Source of the DNA: Hoeflea sp.
GTDB taxonomy: Bacteria; Pseudomonadota; Alphaproteobacteria; Rhizobiales; Rhizobiaceae
Direction: 5' to 3'
DNA length: 55,692 bases
Assembly (NCBI RefSeq): GCF_014359905.1
Contig: NZ_JACIYP010000026.1
Coordinates: 1-55,692 of the forward strand
Shown here piece by piece: positions 25,246 through 34,364 of this stretch (positions within the stretch are counted from its first letter, which is position 1; the number at the start of each line of letters is the position of its first letter). A program made the translations under genes and the position numbers. The notes below the pieces were generated by a model. That model worked only from the letters and a program-made list of their open reading frames with translations, searched no databases and was not told where the DNA came from.

Positions 25246-26646
25246 TTGAGAAGATTTATGCCGCTACGGGGCAAGGCAAGCGGGCATAAGCAAGCAGAAC
25301 CGCGTTCCCCGCTATTCCTGCCCGTGGCCATCGTCCTTTGCATCTGGGTGATCTTCGGCGGGGCCGCACCGGAAAGCCTGCTGCTGTTCTCGATGCTCGC
25401 GCTGTCGGGCAGCGCGCTGCTGCTGTTCCTGCTGTGGCGCGGCGATGGTTCCAGCTGGCGCTCGCTGTCATGGCCGGCGCGGGCGATGGTGGCCGTCTTC
25501 TGCCTGATCCCGCTGGTCCAGCTCATTCCCCTTCCCCCGGCCATGTGGCAGGCGTTGCCGGGACGCGAGCTGGCGGTCGACACGCTTGGCGTGGCGGGCG
25601 TCGCCGATCGATGGCATCCGCTCACGCTGGCCGTCGCCCCCACCTTCCGCACCCTGCTGGTCCTTGTCTGGCTGGCGGCCCTGCTGCTGGCCGCTTTGCA
25701 GCTGACATCGGGCGAGTTGCGGCGGATCTTCGGCCTTCTCCTGATCCTGGGCCTCCTGAACGTGGCGATCGGCGTGGTGCAGGTGGTCTCGAACAACGCG
25801 CTGCTGGTCTTCCACGACGGCTTCGCCGGCCGCTTCCTGACTGGCCTGTTTGCCAACAAGAACCATGCCGGCCTGTTCATCGCGCTGACCTTCCTGTTCG
25901 GCTACGGCGCGCTTTATGCGAAGCACGGGTGGGACCGGCGCCACCTGGCGATGGTGATGTCGATCGGGCTGGTGTTGCTGATCGCGCTCGTCGCCACCTT
26001 CTCGCGCGCGGGGCTGGTGCTCGGCCTTGCCGCCATCGCCTTCCTGGTGGTGCTGTCGGCCGGCAACCGGCTCGGTCGCGGCATGCGCGTCCTGCTGATC
26101 GCGGCGCCGATCGTGGCGGCGGGCCTGTTCGCCGTTATCTCCTCCACCGATGTCGCCTCGCGCGCCATGGCGCGGTTCGGCGGGGTCGAGACCGATCTGC
26201 GCTGGTCGATCTGGGACTGGAGCGCGCCCCTGGTGGAACGCTACTTCCCGGTGGGGAGCGGGATCGGCAGCTTCCCGGCCATCTATCCCTCGCACGAGCA
26301 GCTTGAATGGGTGTTCCCCAGCTACGTCAATCACGTCCACAACGACTATCTCGAGCAGGTGATCGAGACAGGCCTTGCCGCGCCGATCGCCTGGCTGCTG
26401 GCGGTGGTGGCGCTGTGGCGACCCATCCGCCTGGCCTGGGCGGAACGCGCCACCCAGGCGGGCCGACTGGCGCTCATGGGCGCGGCGGCGCTGTTCCTCA
26501 TTGCCGTCCACTCGGCGATCGACTATCCGCTGCGCCGCCCGGCAGTCGCTGCCACGGCCATGGTGGCGCTGGCAGCATTGTTACGGATCGAGGCGCGCAA
26601 AAGCCGATTGCGCGCATCTAAAGCTTATGCAAGGCGCGACGGGTGA
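25246..26646 (+). CDS. O-antigen ligase/polymerase family protein (Wzy_C type)
   Basis: A 466-residue membrane protein with about 11 hydrophobic segments. The large periplasmic loop has WSIWDWSAPLVERYFPVGSG and the diagnostic VNHVHNDYLEQVIETGL (about residues 365-381) of the O-antigen ligase/polymerase family. GGGGAGGAAA (25231-25240) is well placed for a TTG start at 25246; an ATG at 25258 is the alternative but is 17 bases away. Longer frames from 25060 overlap the divergent gene. It is the more convincing polymerase candidate of the two in the cluster, as it directly precedes wza and wzc. Confidence 0.8.
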   Translation: MRRFMPLRGKASGHKQAEPRSPLFLPVAIVLCIWVIFGGAAPESLLLFSMLALSGSALLLFLLWRGDGSSWRSLSWPARAMVAVFCLIPLVQLIPLPPAMWQALPGRELAVDTLGVAGVADRWHPLTLAVAPTFRTLLVLVWLAALLLAALQLTSGELRRIFGLLLILGLLNVAIGVVQVVSNNALLVFHDGFAGRFLTGLFANKNHAGLFIALTFLFGYGALYAKHGWDRRHLAMVMSIGLVLLIALVATFSRAGLVLGLAAIAFLVVLSAGNRLGRGMRVLLIAAPIVAAGLFAVISSTDVASRAMARFGGVETDLRWSIWDWSAPLVERYFPVGSGIGSFPAIYPSHEQLEWVFPSYVNHVHNDYLEQVIETGLAAPIAWLLAVVALWRPIRLAWAERATQAGRLALMGAAALFLIAVHSAIDYPLRRPAVAATAMVALAALLRIEARKSRLRASKAYARRDG

Positions 26647-26729
26647 CCTCCGGACCTGCTGCGGGCACACCAGAGCCAAGGCCTGAATCAGACCATCTTG
26701 GCACTTGCCTAGTCCCTGGAGAGCATATC

Positions 26730-27455
26730 GTGCGTTTTGTCGTGGTCCTGCTCGGAGCGCTCGCTCTTGTCGGATGCGCTTCGCCCCCAAGCCGCGTGCC
26801 GCTGGGCGCCTACAGCACCGTCCCGGTCGCCCCCTCGGCTGACCAGGCGCCGGTCGGGCCGGCTGTCAGCCCCGTGGCGCCCGAAGCCTTTGAATCCAGC
26901 TACCGGATCAGCCCTCTCGACCAGTTGCGCATCGACGTGTTCGGCGAACCCGAATTGTCGGTCGAGGACCTGCCCGTCAGCCCGGGCGGCCGCATCATCC
27001 TGCCGCTGGCAGGCGAGATCGTGGCCGAAGGCCGTACGCCGGCCGAGCTGAGGGACGAGATCGCCCTTGCCTTGCGGGGCTACCTTCTCGAACCCGCCGT
27101 CGCCGTCAACGTGACCGAGTTCAATTCGCGCAACATCACCGTGCAGGGCGCGGTGCGGGTGCCCGGCATGTTCGCCGCGCGCAACGAGATGACGCTGATG
27201 GACGCGATCGCGCTGGGCCAGGGCCTGTCCGATTTCTCCAAGGAAAACGAAACCCTGGTGTTCCGCCGACAGGACGGGCAGCGTTACGTTGCGCGCTTCG
27301 ATCTGGAGGCGATCCAGGCGGGCCAGGCACAGGATCCGGCGATCCTGCCCGGCGACATCGTGGTGGTGGGGGAATCGGCGGCGCGGCGGCTGTTCTCCGA
27401 TGCGCTGGCCGTGTTGCCGGCGGCGGTCGGCATCTTCATTGCCCTTATCCAGTAA
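26730..27455 (+). CDS. wza: Outer-membrane polysaccharide export lipoprotein (Wza/GumB type)
   Basis: A 241-residue lipoprotein. The signal is MRFVVVLLGALALVGCASPP with lipobox LVGC. The polysaccharide-export domain has YRISPLDQLRIDVFGEPELSVEDLPVSPGG and PLAGEIVAEGRTPAEL, then a SLBB domain with ITVQGAVRVPGMFAA and ILPGDIVVVGES. The short form, with no C-terminal extra domain, matches GumB-like OPX proteins. The start is a GTG at 26730 with GGAGAG eight bases before it; the frame is open to 26643 but without a signal peptide. It precedes wzc by 19 bases. Confidence 0.9.
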   Translation: MRFVVVLLGALALVGCASPPSRVPLGAYSTVPVAPSADQAPVGPAVSPVAPEAFESSYRISPLDQLRIDVFGEPELSVEDLPVSPGGRIILPLAGEIVAEGRTPAELRDEIALALRGYLLEPAVAVNVTEFNSRNITVQGAVRVPGMFAARNEMTLMDAIALGQGLSDFSKENETLVFRRQDGQRYVARFDLEAIQAGQAQDPAILPGDIVVVGESAARRLFSDALAVLPAAVGIFIALIQ

Positions 27456-27474
27456 GAGGCTAATCGGTCATCCG

Positions 27475-29646
27475 ATGTATCAAAGCGCTGTAACTCCATT
27501 GAATGACCAGGCCGCGCCGACGGCTGAAGGCGGCCCGGCGCTGATGCGATCGATCAACCTGCGCGAGTTGTGGGCGCCGGTCTATCGCTCGCGCTTCGCG
27601 GTCATCGCCATTTTCGTGGTTGTCTTCAGCCTTGCCGTCGCGGCGACCTTGCTGATGCAGCCGTTCTACCAAGCCACGGCCACGGTCGAGATCCGTTCCG
27701 AGACGCAGCAGGTCCTGGGAACGGAGGATGCAGACGCCACCTCTGCCGCCTCGCCCACCGATGCCGCCCTGTTCCTCGACACCCAGCTGGACATCATCCG
27801 CAGCCGCTCGACCGCCACCGCCGTGGGCCAGTCGCTCGGCCTCTATGCCAATGATGCCTTCCTCGCAGCGATGGGCGTCGACGTGGAGGAGGTGACGCTT
27901 TCGCCCGAAGCGCGGCGCCAGATGGTGACCGACACCCTGCTCGACAATCTGGACGTCAATCTGTCCGACCAGACTCGTATCGCCGAGATCAGCTTCTCCA
28001 GCCCCGATCCGGTGCTCTCCCAGCGCGTCGCCAATTCCTATGCGGAAAACTACATCCGCCTCAATCTCGCCCGGCGCTCCGACGCCTCCAGCTATTCGCT
28101 CGATTTCCTGCGCGAGCAGATCCGCGAAGCGCAGGAACGCTTGGGCCAGAGCGAACGCGAAGCGATCGGCTATGCTCGCCAGGCGGGCCTGATCGACACC
28201 GCCAATGCCGCCGGGTCCGACGATTCGAGCCCGCAATCGCTGACCACGGCAAGTCTGGTTGGGCTGAACGACGCGCTGTCCAACGCCACCACCCAGCGGA
28301 TCGAGGCCGAGCAGCGCTGGAACGCGGCCCGCCGCGGTTCGCTGGCGTCGATCCCCGCAGTGGCCTCCAATCCGACAATCCAGATGCTGCAACAGCAACG
28401 CGCCCTGCTCGAAAGCCAGATCCAGGAGCTGCTCGAGACCCGCACCGAAAACTACCCCGCGGCCCGCCAGCTGCAAGCCCGCGTGGACTCGCTGGACGAG
28501 CAGATCTCCTCGATCGCCAGCAACGTGCGCGCCACCATCCGTGAGGAATACGAGGCGGTCGCGGCGCAGGAACAGGCGCTGCGAAGCACTATCAACCAGC
28601 TCAGGACCGAAACACTCGATGAGCAGGGTCGCTCCATCCAGCTTTCGATCCTCCAGCGCGAGGCGAACACCAACCGCGAACAGCTGGGCGCGCTGCTGCG
28701 CCGCTATAACGAACTCAACGCCGAATCCGGCATCCAGCTCAACAACCTGTCGATCATCGATCGTGCCGAAGTGCCGGGCAGCCCCTATTGGCCGAACGTG
28801 CTGCTGAACGTGGCGCTGGCGCTGATCGTCTCGGTCCTGCTCTCGAGCATCTACATCCTGGGCCGCGAGAACCTGTTCGACATGGTCCGCACGCCCGAAG
28901 ACGTCGGATCCCGCCTGCGCCTGCCGCTGCTGGGCGCGCTGCCGGTGGCCGAGGATGTGCTGGCCGATCTGGCGGACCCCAAGACCGACGTGGCGGAAGC
29001 GATGAACTCGATTCGCACCAGCCTATCGCTGTTGCAAGGCGGCATCCCCCGCTCGCTGGCGGTGACCAGCACCCAGGCCGGAGAAGGCAAGAGCACGACC
29101 TGTTTCGGCCTGGCGCAGGGCCTGGCCAAGCTGGGGCGGTCGGTGATCATCATCGATGCCGACCTGCGGCGCCCCAACGTCCACCGCCTGTTCGGCCTGA
29201 AGAACACCGCCGGCGTCAGCAACATCCTGTCGGGCGCAGGCGGGATCGAGGATTACGTGGCGCGCGACATGGCGCCCAACATCGACGCGATCTTCGCCGG
29301 TCCCATTCCGCCCGACGCCACCGAATTGTTGGCCGCCGGCCGGCTTCAGTCGCTGATCCGCGATCTGTCCTCGCGCTACGATCACGTGCTGGTCGACAGC
29401 GCGCCCGTGCTGGGCTTGGCCGATGCGCCGCTGGTCGCCAGCAGCGTCGAAGGCATCGTCTATATCGTGGAAGCGGCCCGCAACAGCGTGCGCGGCGTGC
29501 AGGCTGCGGTGCAGCGCCTGCAGCAGAGCGGCACCCCGATCGTCGGCGTCGTCCTGTCGCGCTTCGATCCCGGCAAAGCCGGCTACGGCTACGAATACCG
29601 GTACAGCTACAATTATGCCTACGGGTCGGCCAAGACGGCACGGTAA
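27475..29646 (+). CDS. wzc: Polysaccharide co-polymerase with tyrosine autokinase (Wzc/GumC-ExoP type)
   Basis: A 723-residue inner-membrane protein. Transmembrane helix 1 is at about 42-62 after a Wzz-type N-terminus; a periplasmic coiled-coil region follows (about 190-430), then helix 2 (about 440-460). The cytoplasmic BY-kinase has Walker A TQAGEGKST (about 534), Walker A' IIIDADLRRPN (about 559) and Walker B VLVDSAP (about 638). The tail holds a Tyr cluster, YGYEYRYSYNYAYG, the usual autophosphorylation sites. It sets chain length and links export to Wza. No Wzb-type phosphatase gene is in the window. The stop overlaps the next ATG by one base (TAATG). Confidence 0.92.
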   Translation: MYQSAVTPLNDQAAPTAEGGPALMRSINLRELWAPVYRSRFAVIAIFVVVFSLAVAATLLMQPFYQATATVEIRSETQQVLGTEDADATSAASPTDAALFLDTQLDIIRSRSTATAVGQSLGLYANDAFLAAMGVDVEEVTLSPEARRQMVTDTLLDNLDVNLSDQTRIAEISFSSPDPVLSQRVANSYAENYIRLNLARRSDASSYSLDFLREQIREAQERLGQSEREAIGYARQAGLIDTANAAGSDDSSPQSLTTASLVGLNDALSNATTQRIEAEQRWNAARRGSLASIPAVASNPTIQMLQQQRALLESQIQELLETRTENYPAARQLQARVDSLDEQISSIASNVRATIREEYEAVAAQEQALRSTINQLRTETLDEQGRSIQLSILQREANTNREQLGALLRRYNELNAESGIQLNNLSIIDRAEVPGSPYWPNVLLNVALALIVSVLLSSIYILGRENLFDMVRTPEDVGSRLRLPLLGALPVAEDVLADLADPKTDVAEAMNSIRTSLSLLQGGIPRSLAVTSTQAGEGKSTTCFGLAQGLAKLGRSVIIIDADLRRPNVHRLFGLKNTAGVSNILSGAGGIEDYVARDMAPNIDAIFAGPIPPDATELLAAGRLQSLIRDLSSRYDHVLVDSAPVLGLADAPLVASSVEGIVYIVEAARNSVRGVQAAVQRLQQSGTPIVGVVLSRFDPGKAGYGYEYRYSYNYAYGSAKTAR

Positions 29647-30860
29647 TGCGGTTCGGCGGGGCACGTCTGGCAGGCGCTGTACTGGCAAGCCTGGCCTCGC
29701 TGGGAGGAGCGGCCTGGTCGCTGGCCCTGCAGGTCGAGGACACCCGCCTCACGGCCGGCAGGACCGCGCTGCAGGCCGCTCCCCTGCCAGAGATCATCCA
29801 GCGCCTGCTGCCGCCCGGCACGCCCGCGCCGCCGCCGCAGCGACCCCTGACCGCAGCCGAGCGCCAGGCGATCGGCCAAGGCCTGTGGCGTGAGCCGCTC
29901 GATCCGCAGTTGTTCAATCTCCTCTTCGCCGACTTCGTGCGGACCGGCCGGCCGGCCGGCGAGATCACCCAGCTGGCTGCGCTCTTGGCGCAATTGGGGT
30001 GGCGCTATACGCCAGCACAGCAAAACCTGATGCTGCACGCGCTGGGCGATGCGCGGTTCGACGCTGTCCTCGACCGGGTCGATGGGCTGCTGCGGCGCCA
30101 GAGGCGGCCGGATCTGGCCTACACCATCCTTTCCGTCATGGAGGGAATACCGCAGGTCCACGGTGAAGTGCTCGCAAAGCTGCTGGCGCAGCCCGACTGG
30201 CGTGGCGGCTATCTCGCGGCGATCGGCCCCGCGAGCTCGCCCGCCCTGCTCGACGGGCGGATACGAACGATGAACGCGCTGCTGACCGCCCCCTCGGGCA
30301 TGACCTTGCCCGAGATGGCGCCCTCGCTCATCGCCCTCAATGCCACCGGCAGGGGCCGCGCTGCCCATTCCTTGTGGATGCGCCGCACCGGCGCGCAGGC
30401 CGACGGCAATCTCGTCTACGATCCGGCTTTCAGGCAATTGGCAGATCGTGCCGGTACGGATCTGGGCATTCCCTTCGAGTGGCGCCTGGGGCAGGATCTG
30501 GGCTATGCCGCGCAAAGTTCGCCCGAAGGGGTCGTCATCAACTGGGACCAGCGCGGCGTGCCTGTCTTCCTGTCCCAGACGGTGCCTGTCAGGCCCGGCG
30601 GACGTTACGCGCTGACCTTCCGGGGCGAGGCTGACAATGGCCCGCTGGGACGCCTGCTTTCGCCGGTTCTGCAATGCGGAACGCAGACCGTCCGGTTCGA
30701 GCCGGCCGTAGAACCATCCGAAGGCCAGGCCCGCTATCTTACCGATCCCCTGCCCGACGAGTGCGACATGGGGCTGCTGGCGATCAACGGTACGCTCGAC
30801 AGCGGAAGCGGCCCGGTGACCATCATTCTCAACCAGGTGATCCTTGAGGATGCCGACTGA
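29646..30860 (+). CDS. Exported protein of unknown function, coupled to wzc
   Basis: I do not recognise this 404-residue protein. It has an N-terminal hydrophobic segment (residues 8-28) that could be a signal or anchor. A proline-rich linker follows, then a helical region (about 60-270) with repeat-like Leu/Ala pairs reminiscent of TPR folds. The C-terminal 120 residues are beta-rich (VFLSQTVPVRPGGRYALTF, VTIILNQVIL), which recalls carbohydrate-binding jelly rolls. It starts at the ATG at 29646 that overlaps the wzc stop, so translation is coupled to the co-polymerase. A role in assembly or anchoring of the polymer is inference. Confidence 0.7.
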   Translation: MRFGGARLAGAVLASLASLGGAAWSLALQVEDTRLTAGRTALQAAPLPEIIQRLLPPGTPAPPPQRPLTAAERQAIGQGLWREPLDPQLFNLLFADFVRTGRPAGEITQLAALLAQLGWRYTPAQQNLMLHALGDARFDAVLDRVDGLLRRQRRPDLAYTILSVMEGIPQVHGEVLAKLLAQPDWRGGYLAAIGPASSPALLDGRIRTMNALLTAPSGMTLPEMAPSLIALNATGRGRAAHSLWMRRTGAQADGNLVYDPAFRQLADRAGTDLGIPFEWRLGQDLGYAAQSSPEGVVINWDQRGVPVFLSQTVPVRPGGRYALTFRGEADNGPLGRLLSPVLQCGTQTVRFEPAVEPSEGQARYLTDPLPDECDMGLLAINGTLDSGSGPVTIILNQVILEDAD

Positions 30861-31004
30861 CCGGCTCCCGGCGATGAAAATCAGTCCCTTGGCTTGCCAC
30901 CGCTCCCGACGACAGCTGCCGGTGACGAGGCGTGGTGAAGGCAAACACCTTGCCGGAGCTGCTGATGACCGGTACTTGCCGCACTGCAACTAAGGAGCGA
31001 CCTC

Positions 31005-32477
31005 TTGGGACCGACATCCGCTAGCCGGCGTCGTCCGGAAACCAGTCCCCCGGTTCCGCGTCGTCAGCCCTCCGTTCGCAACAACGAGGAAGCCCGCGAC
31101 CTGAACGGCGCCGCGCTGCCGGAGGTTGTCACCGCCCTCGCGCTCCGGCGCACGCATCGCAGGCTGATCCAGATGCTTGCCCTGCTGGGCGACGTCGCCG
31201 CCATCACGGTCGCCTTCGCGCTGGGCGCGACGATCATGTACGGCGACCCGCTCAACCACCAGGCGCTCAACACGATCGCCGCCATCCTGCCGATGTACCT
31301 GCTGCTGGCATCGAGCCAGCACGCCTTCACCATGGCCGTGGTGGCCCGCGCGCGCCTAGGTGTGCTTCGTGCCGGTGGCTCGCTGCTGATGGCCATCTTC
31401 GTCGTTGGACTGGTCGCGTTCTTCCTGCAGACTGTTGTCGGCGTCTCGCGCGGCGTGGTGGGTCTCGGTACGGTGTTTGCGGTCGGTTCCATCGGGCTGT
31501 TCCGGGTGTGGCTGGCGATCTATTCGCACCGGCTTCTGGGCGACGTGACGATCAACGAAGTCGTCATCCAGGATGACATCCCGGCGATGGCGCTGGTCCG
31601 GATGGGCAGCATCGTGCTGGATGCCGCGCGCGACAATATCGCCCTGCGGCTCGACAGCCCTTCGATGCTCGATCGCCTGGGGCGCTGTCTGCAGCCGGCT
31701 GACCGCGTGGTAGTGGTCTGCAGCAATGGGCGCCGAGCTCTGTGGGCCAGCGCCCTGAAGAGCAGCAACGTGAATGCCGAGATCCTTGCCGGGGAGCTCG
31801 ACCCGGTGGGGGCCATCGGGATCGGTCATTACAACGGATCGACCACCCTCGCCGTCTCGACCGCCTCTCTGTCGGTGACCGACCAAGTGTTCAAGCGCGC
31901 GTTGGATGTGACGTTGGTCCTGCTGGCAATGCCGTTCCTAGTGCCCTTCATGCTGGTCTGCGCGATCGCCATCAAGCTCGATAGCCACGGGCCGGTTTTC
32001 TTCCGCCAGCCTCGCGTCGGTCTCGGCAACCGGGTGTTCCGGATCTACAAGTTCCGCAGCATGAAGGTCGCGCAGACCGATGTGATGGGCACTTCCTCCA
32101 CGAGCCGCGACGATGCGCGCATCACGCGGGTCGGCCGGTTCATCCGCAAGACCAGCATCGACGAGATCCCCCAGGTGCTCAACGTCCTGGCGGGTGACAT
32201 GAGCATCGTCGGCCCCCGCCCCCACCCGCTGGAATGCAAGGCGGAGGAGCGGCTGTTCTGGGACATCGACAGCCGCTACTGGCACCGCCACGCGGTCAAG
32301 CCGGGCATGACCGGCCTGGCCCAGATCCGTGGCTTTCGGGGCGCGACGCACAAGGAGGTTGACCTGACTAATCGCCTCCAGGCCGACTTGGAATACATGG
32401 CGGGCTGGTCGATCTGGCGGGATTTCGGCATCATTGTCGCCACCTTCAGGGTCCTAGTGCACCGCAACGCCTTCTGA
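31005..32477 (+). CDS. wcaJ: Initiating undecaprenyl-phosphate sugar phosphotransferase (WcaJ/ExoY family)
   Basis: A 490-residue polyprenyl glycosylphosphotransferase. The N-terminal part has four or five hydrophobic segments (about 50-180), followed by a degenerate CoA-binding-like domain. The catalytic C-terminal domain begins KRALDVTLVLLAMPFLVPFML and has RIYKFRSMKV, RKTSIDEIPQVLNVLAGDMSIVGPRPHPLE and VKPGMTGLAQIRG. It starts repeat-unit synthesis by moving a sugar-1-phosphate to undecaprenyl phosphate. The start is a TTG at 31005 with AAGGAG seven bases before it. Upstream (30861-31004) is a short non-coding gap, likely its promoter. Confidence 0.88.
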   Translation: MGPTSASRRRPETSPPVPRRQPSVRNNEEARDLNGAALPEVVTALALRRTHRRLIQMLALLGDVAAITVAFALGATIMYGDPLNHQALNTIAAILPMYLLLASSQHAFTMAVVARARLGVLRAGGSLLMAIFVVGLVAFFLQTVVGVSRGVVGLGTVFAVGSIGLFRVWLAIYSHRLLGDVTINEVVIQDDIPAMALVRMGSIVLDAARDNIALRLDSPSMLDRLGRCLQPADRVVVVCSNGRRALWASALKSSNVNAEILAGELDPVGAIGIGHYNGSTTLAVSTASLSVTDQVFKRALDVTLVLLAMPFLVPFMLVCAIAIKLDSHGPVFFRQPRVGLGNRVFRIYKFRSMKVAQTDVMGTSSTSRDDARITRVGRFIRKTSIDEIPQVLNVLAGDMSIVGPRPHPLECKAEERLFWDIDSRYWHRHAVKPGMTGLAQIRGFRGATHKEVDLTNRLQADLEYMAGWSIWRDFGIIVATFRVLVHRNAF

Positions 32478-32571
32478 CGGCGTAGACCGCTCGCATGAGC
32501 GCCGCCGGTCGACGCTGGCACGGCGGTTGATCCTCATCTTCCCTGATCCTTCCCGCAGGAAAAGCCTTCTT

Positions 32572-32610
32572 GCGGTTAGAAGGGGTTATCAAGGTTAAGG
32601 GAGTTAGAGG
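32572..32610. other. Possible origin unwinding region next to the iterons
   Basis: Four GGTTA/AGTTA units recur at 9-11-base spacing (GCGGTTAGAA, GGGGTTATCAA, GGTTAAGG, GAGTTAGAGG) in a stretch less GC-rich than its surroundings. It lies about 55 bases left of the first iteron, where a 13-mer-type DNA unwinding element would be expected. No clear DnaA box is seen. Confidence 0.35.
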
Positions 32611-32663
32611 ATGATTGGCAGGTGCTGGACCCGCTGCCGAGCGCGAGTCGCTTGACCACTCGC

Positions 32664-32771
32664 GTTCCCGATAGACCGATGGATCGTTCCCGAAAGATCG
32701 ACGCGGCGTTCCCGAAAGACCGACTGGATGTTCTCGGAATGTCGAAGGCCGTTCCCGGAGTGTCGAAAGCC
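32664..32771. repeat. Iterons of the plasmid origin (oriV)
   Basis: Five head-to-tail repeats start at 32664, 32686, 32708, 32730 and 32751 with a 22, 22, 22, 21-base step. The core is GTTCCCGAAAGACCGA; the last two copies drift to GTTCTCGGAATGTCGA and GTTCCCGGAGTGTCGA. Two-turn spacing beside a RepA gene is the classic iteron-origin design. The region 32478-32928 holds no gene. Confidence 0.8.
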
Positions 32772-32928
32772 ACTCGGAGGGGCCACGCGAACATGGCCGG
32801 CTGAAGCGGATTGCCGCAGGGCGCGCATGATGACGTTCAACCCTGCGGTCCTGCGGTCCCAGCACCCGATTGTGGCGGACGACATGCGACACATCCGGAA
32901 CGCCTGGAACGATTGTCGCCGCCAGTGC

Positions 32929-34200
32929 CTAGCCGGGCAGCCTGTGGCGGTGCTTCTGATGGTGCTGCTTGGTCCACCCAATGAAGGCTTTCTGCCAGTT
33001 GACCGGCATGCGCCCGGGGTCGGCATCGACCCAGCGCTCGAACTCGGCATGGAGGGCATACAGATCCCAACCCGGGCAGGTCTGGCGCAGGTGGGCGATC
33101 GTATCCTCGGTCATGAAGCCGCGCGTCGCCTTGTCCGACAGGTGGGCGACGGTTGACCGGACCAGGCGCGCGGCATTGACCATCTCTGCGCCATCGGCCG
33201 GAGCGATCCTCTCCTGTTTCTCGCGATGTTTCCCCGGGGAAACGCCGGCCGGAGAAGCGCCGCACGAGGGAGCGGGGCCGGGCCGGTCATGCTCTGCCGT
33301 CTGGTTTCGCGGCGGCGGCATCGCACCGTCCGGCTCGGCGGCAAGCGTTCGCTCCGCCCCGCCCTTGCCGTCCACGCGGACCATCCGCAGCTTGGGCTCG
33401 CCGCCCTTCGCCTGCTCCACCGACAGGTCATAGCCGGGCAGCGCGTTCTTCTCGGCCAGCTTCAGCATCTCGAACTTGAAGCGGCGATATTGCCCCTCGG
33501 CGCCCGATTTTTCGAACAGCACCGGCATGGAGATGGCGAAGCCGCCCTCCCCCGCCCCGCCCGCATGCTTGCGCGCGACGCGGTACAGCCAACGCTCGCG
33601 GCCGCCGGTGATGGTGAAATAGGCGCGGTCGATGCTGAGCACCCCGCCCTTCATCGTCACCCCTTCCCAGAACCAGCTCGACAGCTCCAGCGTCATGCCG
33701 CGGCTGCGCTCGGTTTTCTCGTCGACCAGCTGGGTCCAGCCATCGAGCCAGCTGAAGGTCGCTTCGCGGCGGTTCTCTGCGCGGATATTGGTCTTGATGG
33801 TGGTCGAGACGAGCCGGTCGAGCGCCTGCCCCAGAAGCTCGTAGGCGCGCCCGGTGGTCGGCCGGCCGATGGCGCGCAGCAGGTCGTAGGGCATGATGGT
33901 CAGCTTGCGTGGCACGTCGTTGACGCCGCGCCGGGCCATGTCGGCCAGCTGGCTGGCGCAATAGATCAGGATGTCGGCATCCCAGATCGTAGCCATGCCA
34001 TAATCGGAATTGGCGCTGACGTGGACCCACAGCTTGCCGTCGGGGCTGGTGTAGTCGATCGGCTTCACTCGCTTGGACTTGGCGAGGCTGAAGAACGGCC
34101 GCTCCATCATCTCGCGCTGGTCGCGCAGCGGCATGTCGGACAAATAGGGCAGGAACAGGTTGAACTGGTCCGGCACGGTCTCGCGGCGGGCCCGGGTCAT
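32929..34200 (-). CDS. repA: Replication initiator protein RepA (RPA family)
   Basis: A 423-residue initiator of the RepA family common on sphingomonad and other alphaproteobacterial plasmids. Recognisable segments are PDQFNLFLPYLSDMPLRDQREMMERPFFSLAKSKR near the N-terminus, WDADILIYCASQLADM, LLRAIGRPTTGRAYELL and YFTITGGRERWLYRVARKHAG. A charged low-complexity linker (about 290-350) is followed by a C-terminal helical part ending WQKAFIGWTKQHHQKH. The ATG at 34200 is chosen because the frame upstream translates the parS palindromes. One parS-like palindrome lies inside the linker-coding part. It should bind the iterons found 160 bases beyond its stop. Confidence 0.9.
   Translation of the reverse strand: MTRARRETVPDQFNLFLPYLSDMPLRDQREMMERPFFSLAKSKRVKPIDYTSPDGKLWVHVSANSDYGMATIWDADILIYCASQLADMARRGVNDVPRKLTIMPYDLLRAIGRPTTGRAYELLGQALDRLVSTTIKTNIRAENRREATFSWLDGWTQLVDEKTERSRGMTLELSSWFWEGVTMKGGVLSIDRAYFTITGGRERWLYRVARKHAGGAGEGGFAISMPVLFEKSGAEGQYRRFKFEMLKLAEKNALPGYDLSVEQAKGGEPKLRMVRVDGKGGAERTLAAEPDGAMPPPRNQTAEHDRPGPAPSCGASPAGVSPGKHREKQERIAPADGAEMVNAARLVRSTVAHLSDKATRGFMTEDTIAHLRQTCPGWDLYALHAEFERWVDADPGRMPVNWQKAFIGWTKQHHQKHRHRLPG
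33228..33243. promoter_or_regulatory. parS-like palindrome 1 (inside repA)
   Basis: Perfect 16-bp palindrome GTTTCCCCGGGGAAAC. It falls in the repA linker and encodes VSPGK there. Identical copies occur at 34256 and 34365. Confidence 0.7.
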
Positions 34201-34255
34201 GGGCGCGGCCCGCCAACGCGGTGGCGATGGGTCGCTGCATGGTGTTGCGCTGTGC

Positions 34256-34271
34256 GTTTCCCCGGGGAAAC
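34256..34271. promoter_or_regulatory. parS-like palindrome 2 (repA-parB gap)
   Basis: Second identical GTTTCCCCGGGGAAAC palindrome, 56 bases upstream of the repA start codon. It differs from the chromosomal parS consensus (TGTTTCACGTGAAACA) only in the central bases. Confidence 0.7.
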
Positions 34272-34304
34272 ACCGGCCGCGCGCAGGGCCAAAGGAATAC
34301 GCGC

Positions 34305-34320
34305 GTTCCCGATGGATCGG
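34305..34320. promoter_or_regulatory. Single iteron-like site upstream of repA
   Basis: GTTCCCGATGGATCGG matches the iteron core (GTTCCCGAnnGAyCG) and stands alone between parB and repA, between two parS-like sites. A lone iteron in the initiator promoter region usually serves RepA autorepression. Confidence 0.5.
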
Positions 34321-34364
34321 CAATGCAGCGCGGCGGCATCCAGCGCGCTGGCGCGAAGCACAAT

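Noticed and set aside
32664..32771. CRISPR array reading of the 22-bp repeats
   Set aside because: Repeats are contiguous with no spacers and lie beside repA, so they are iterons; no CRISPR or cas gene was seen anywhere.
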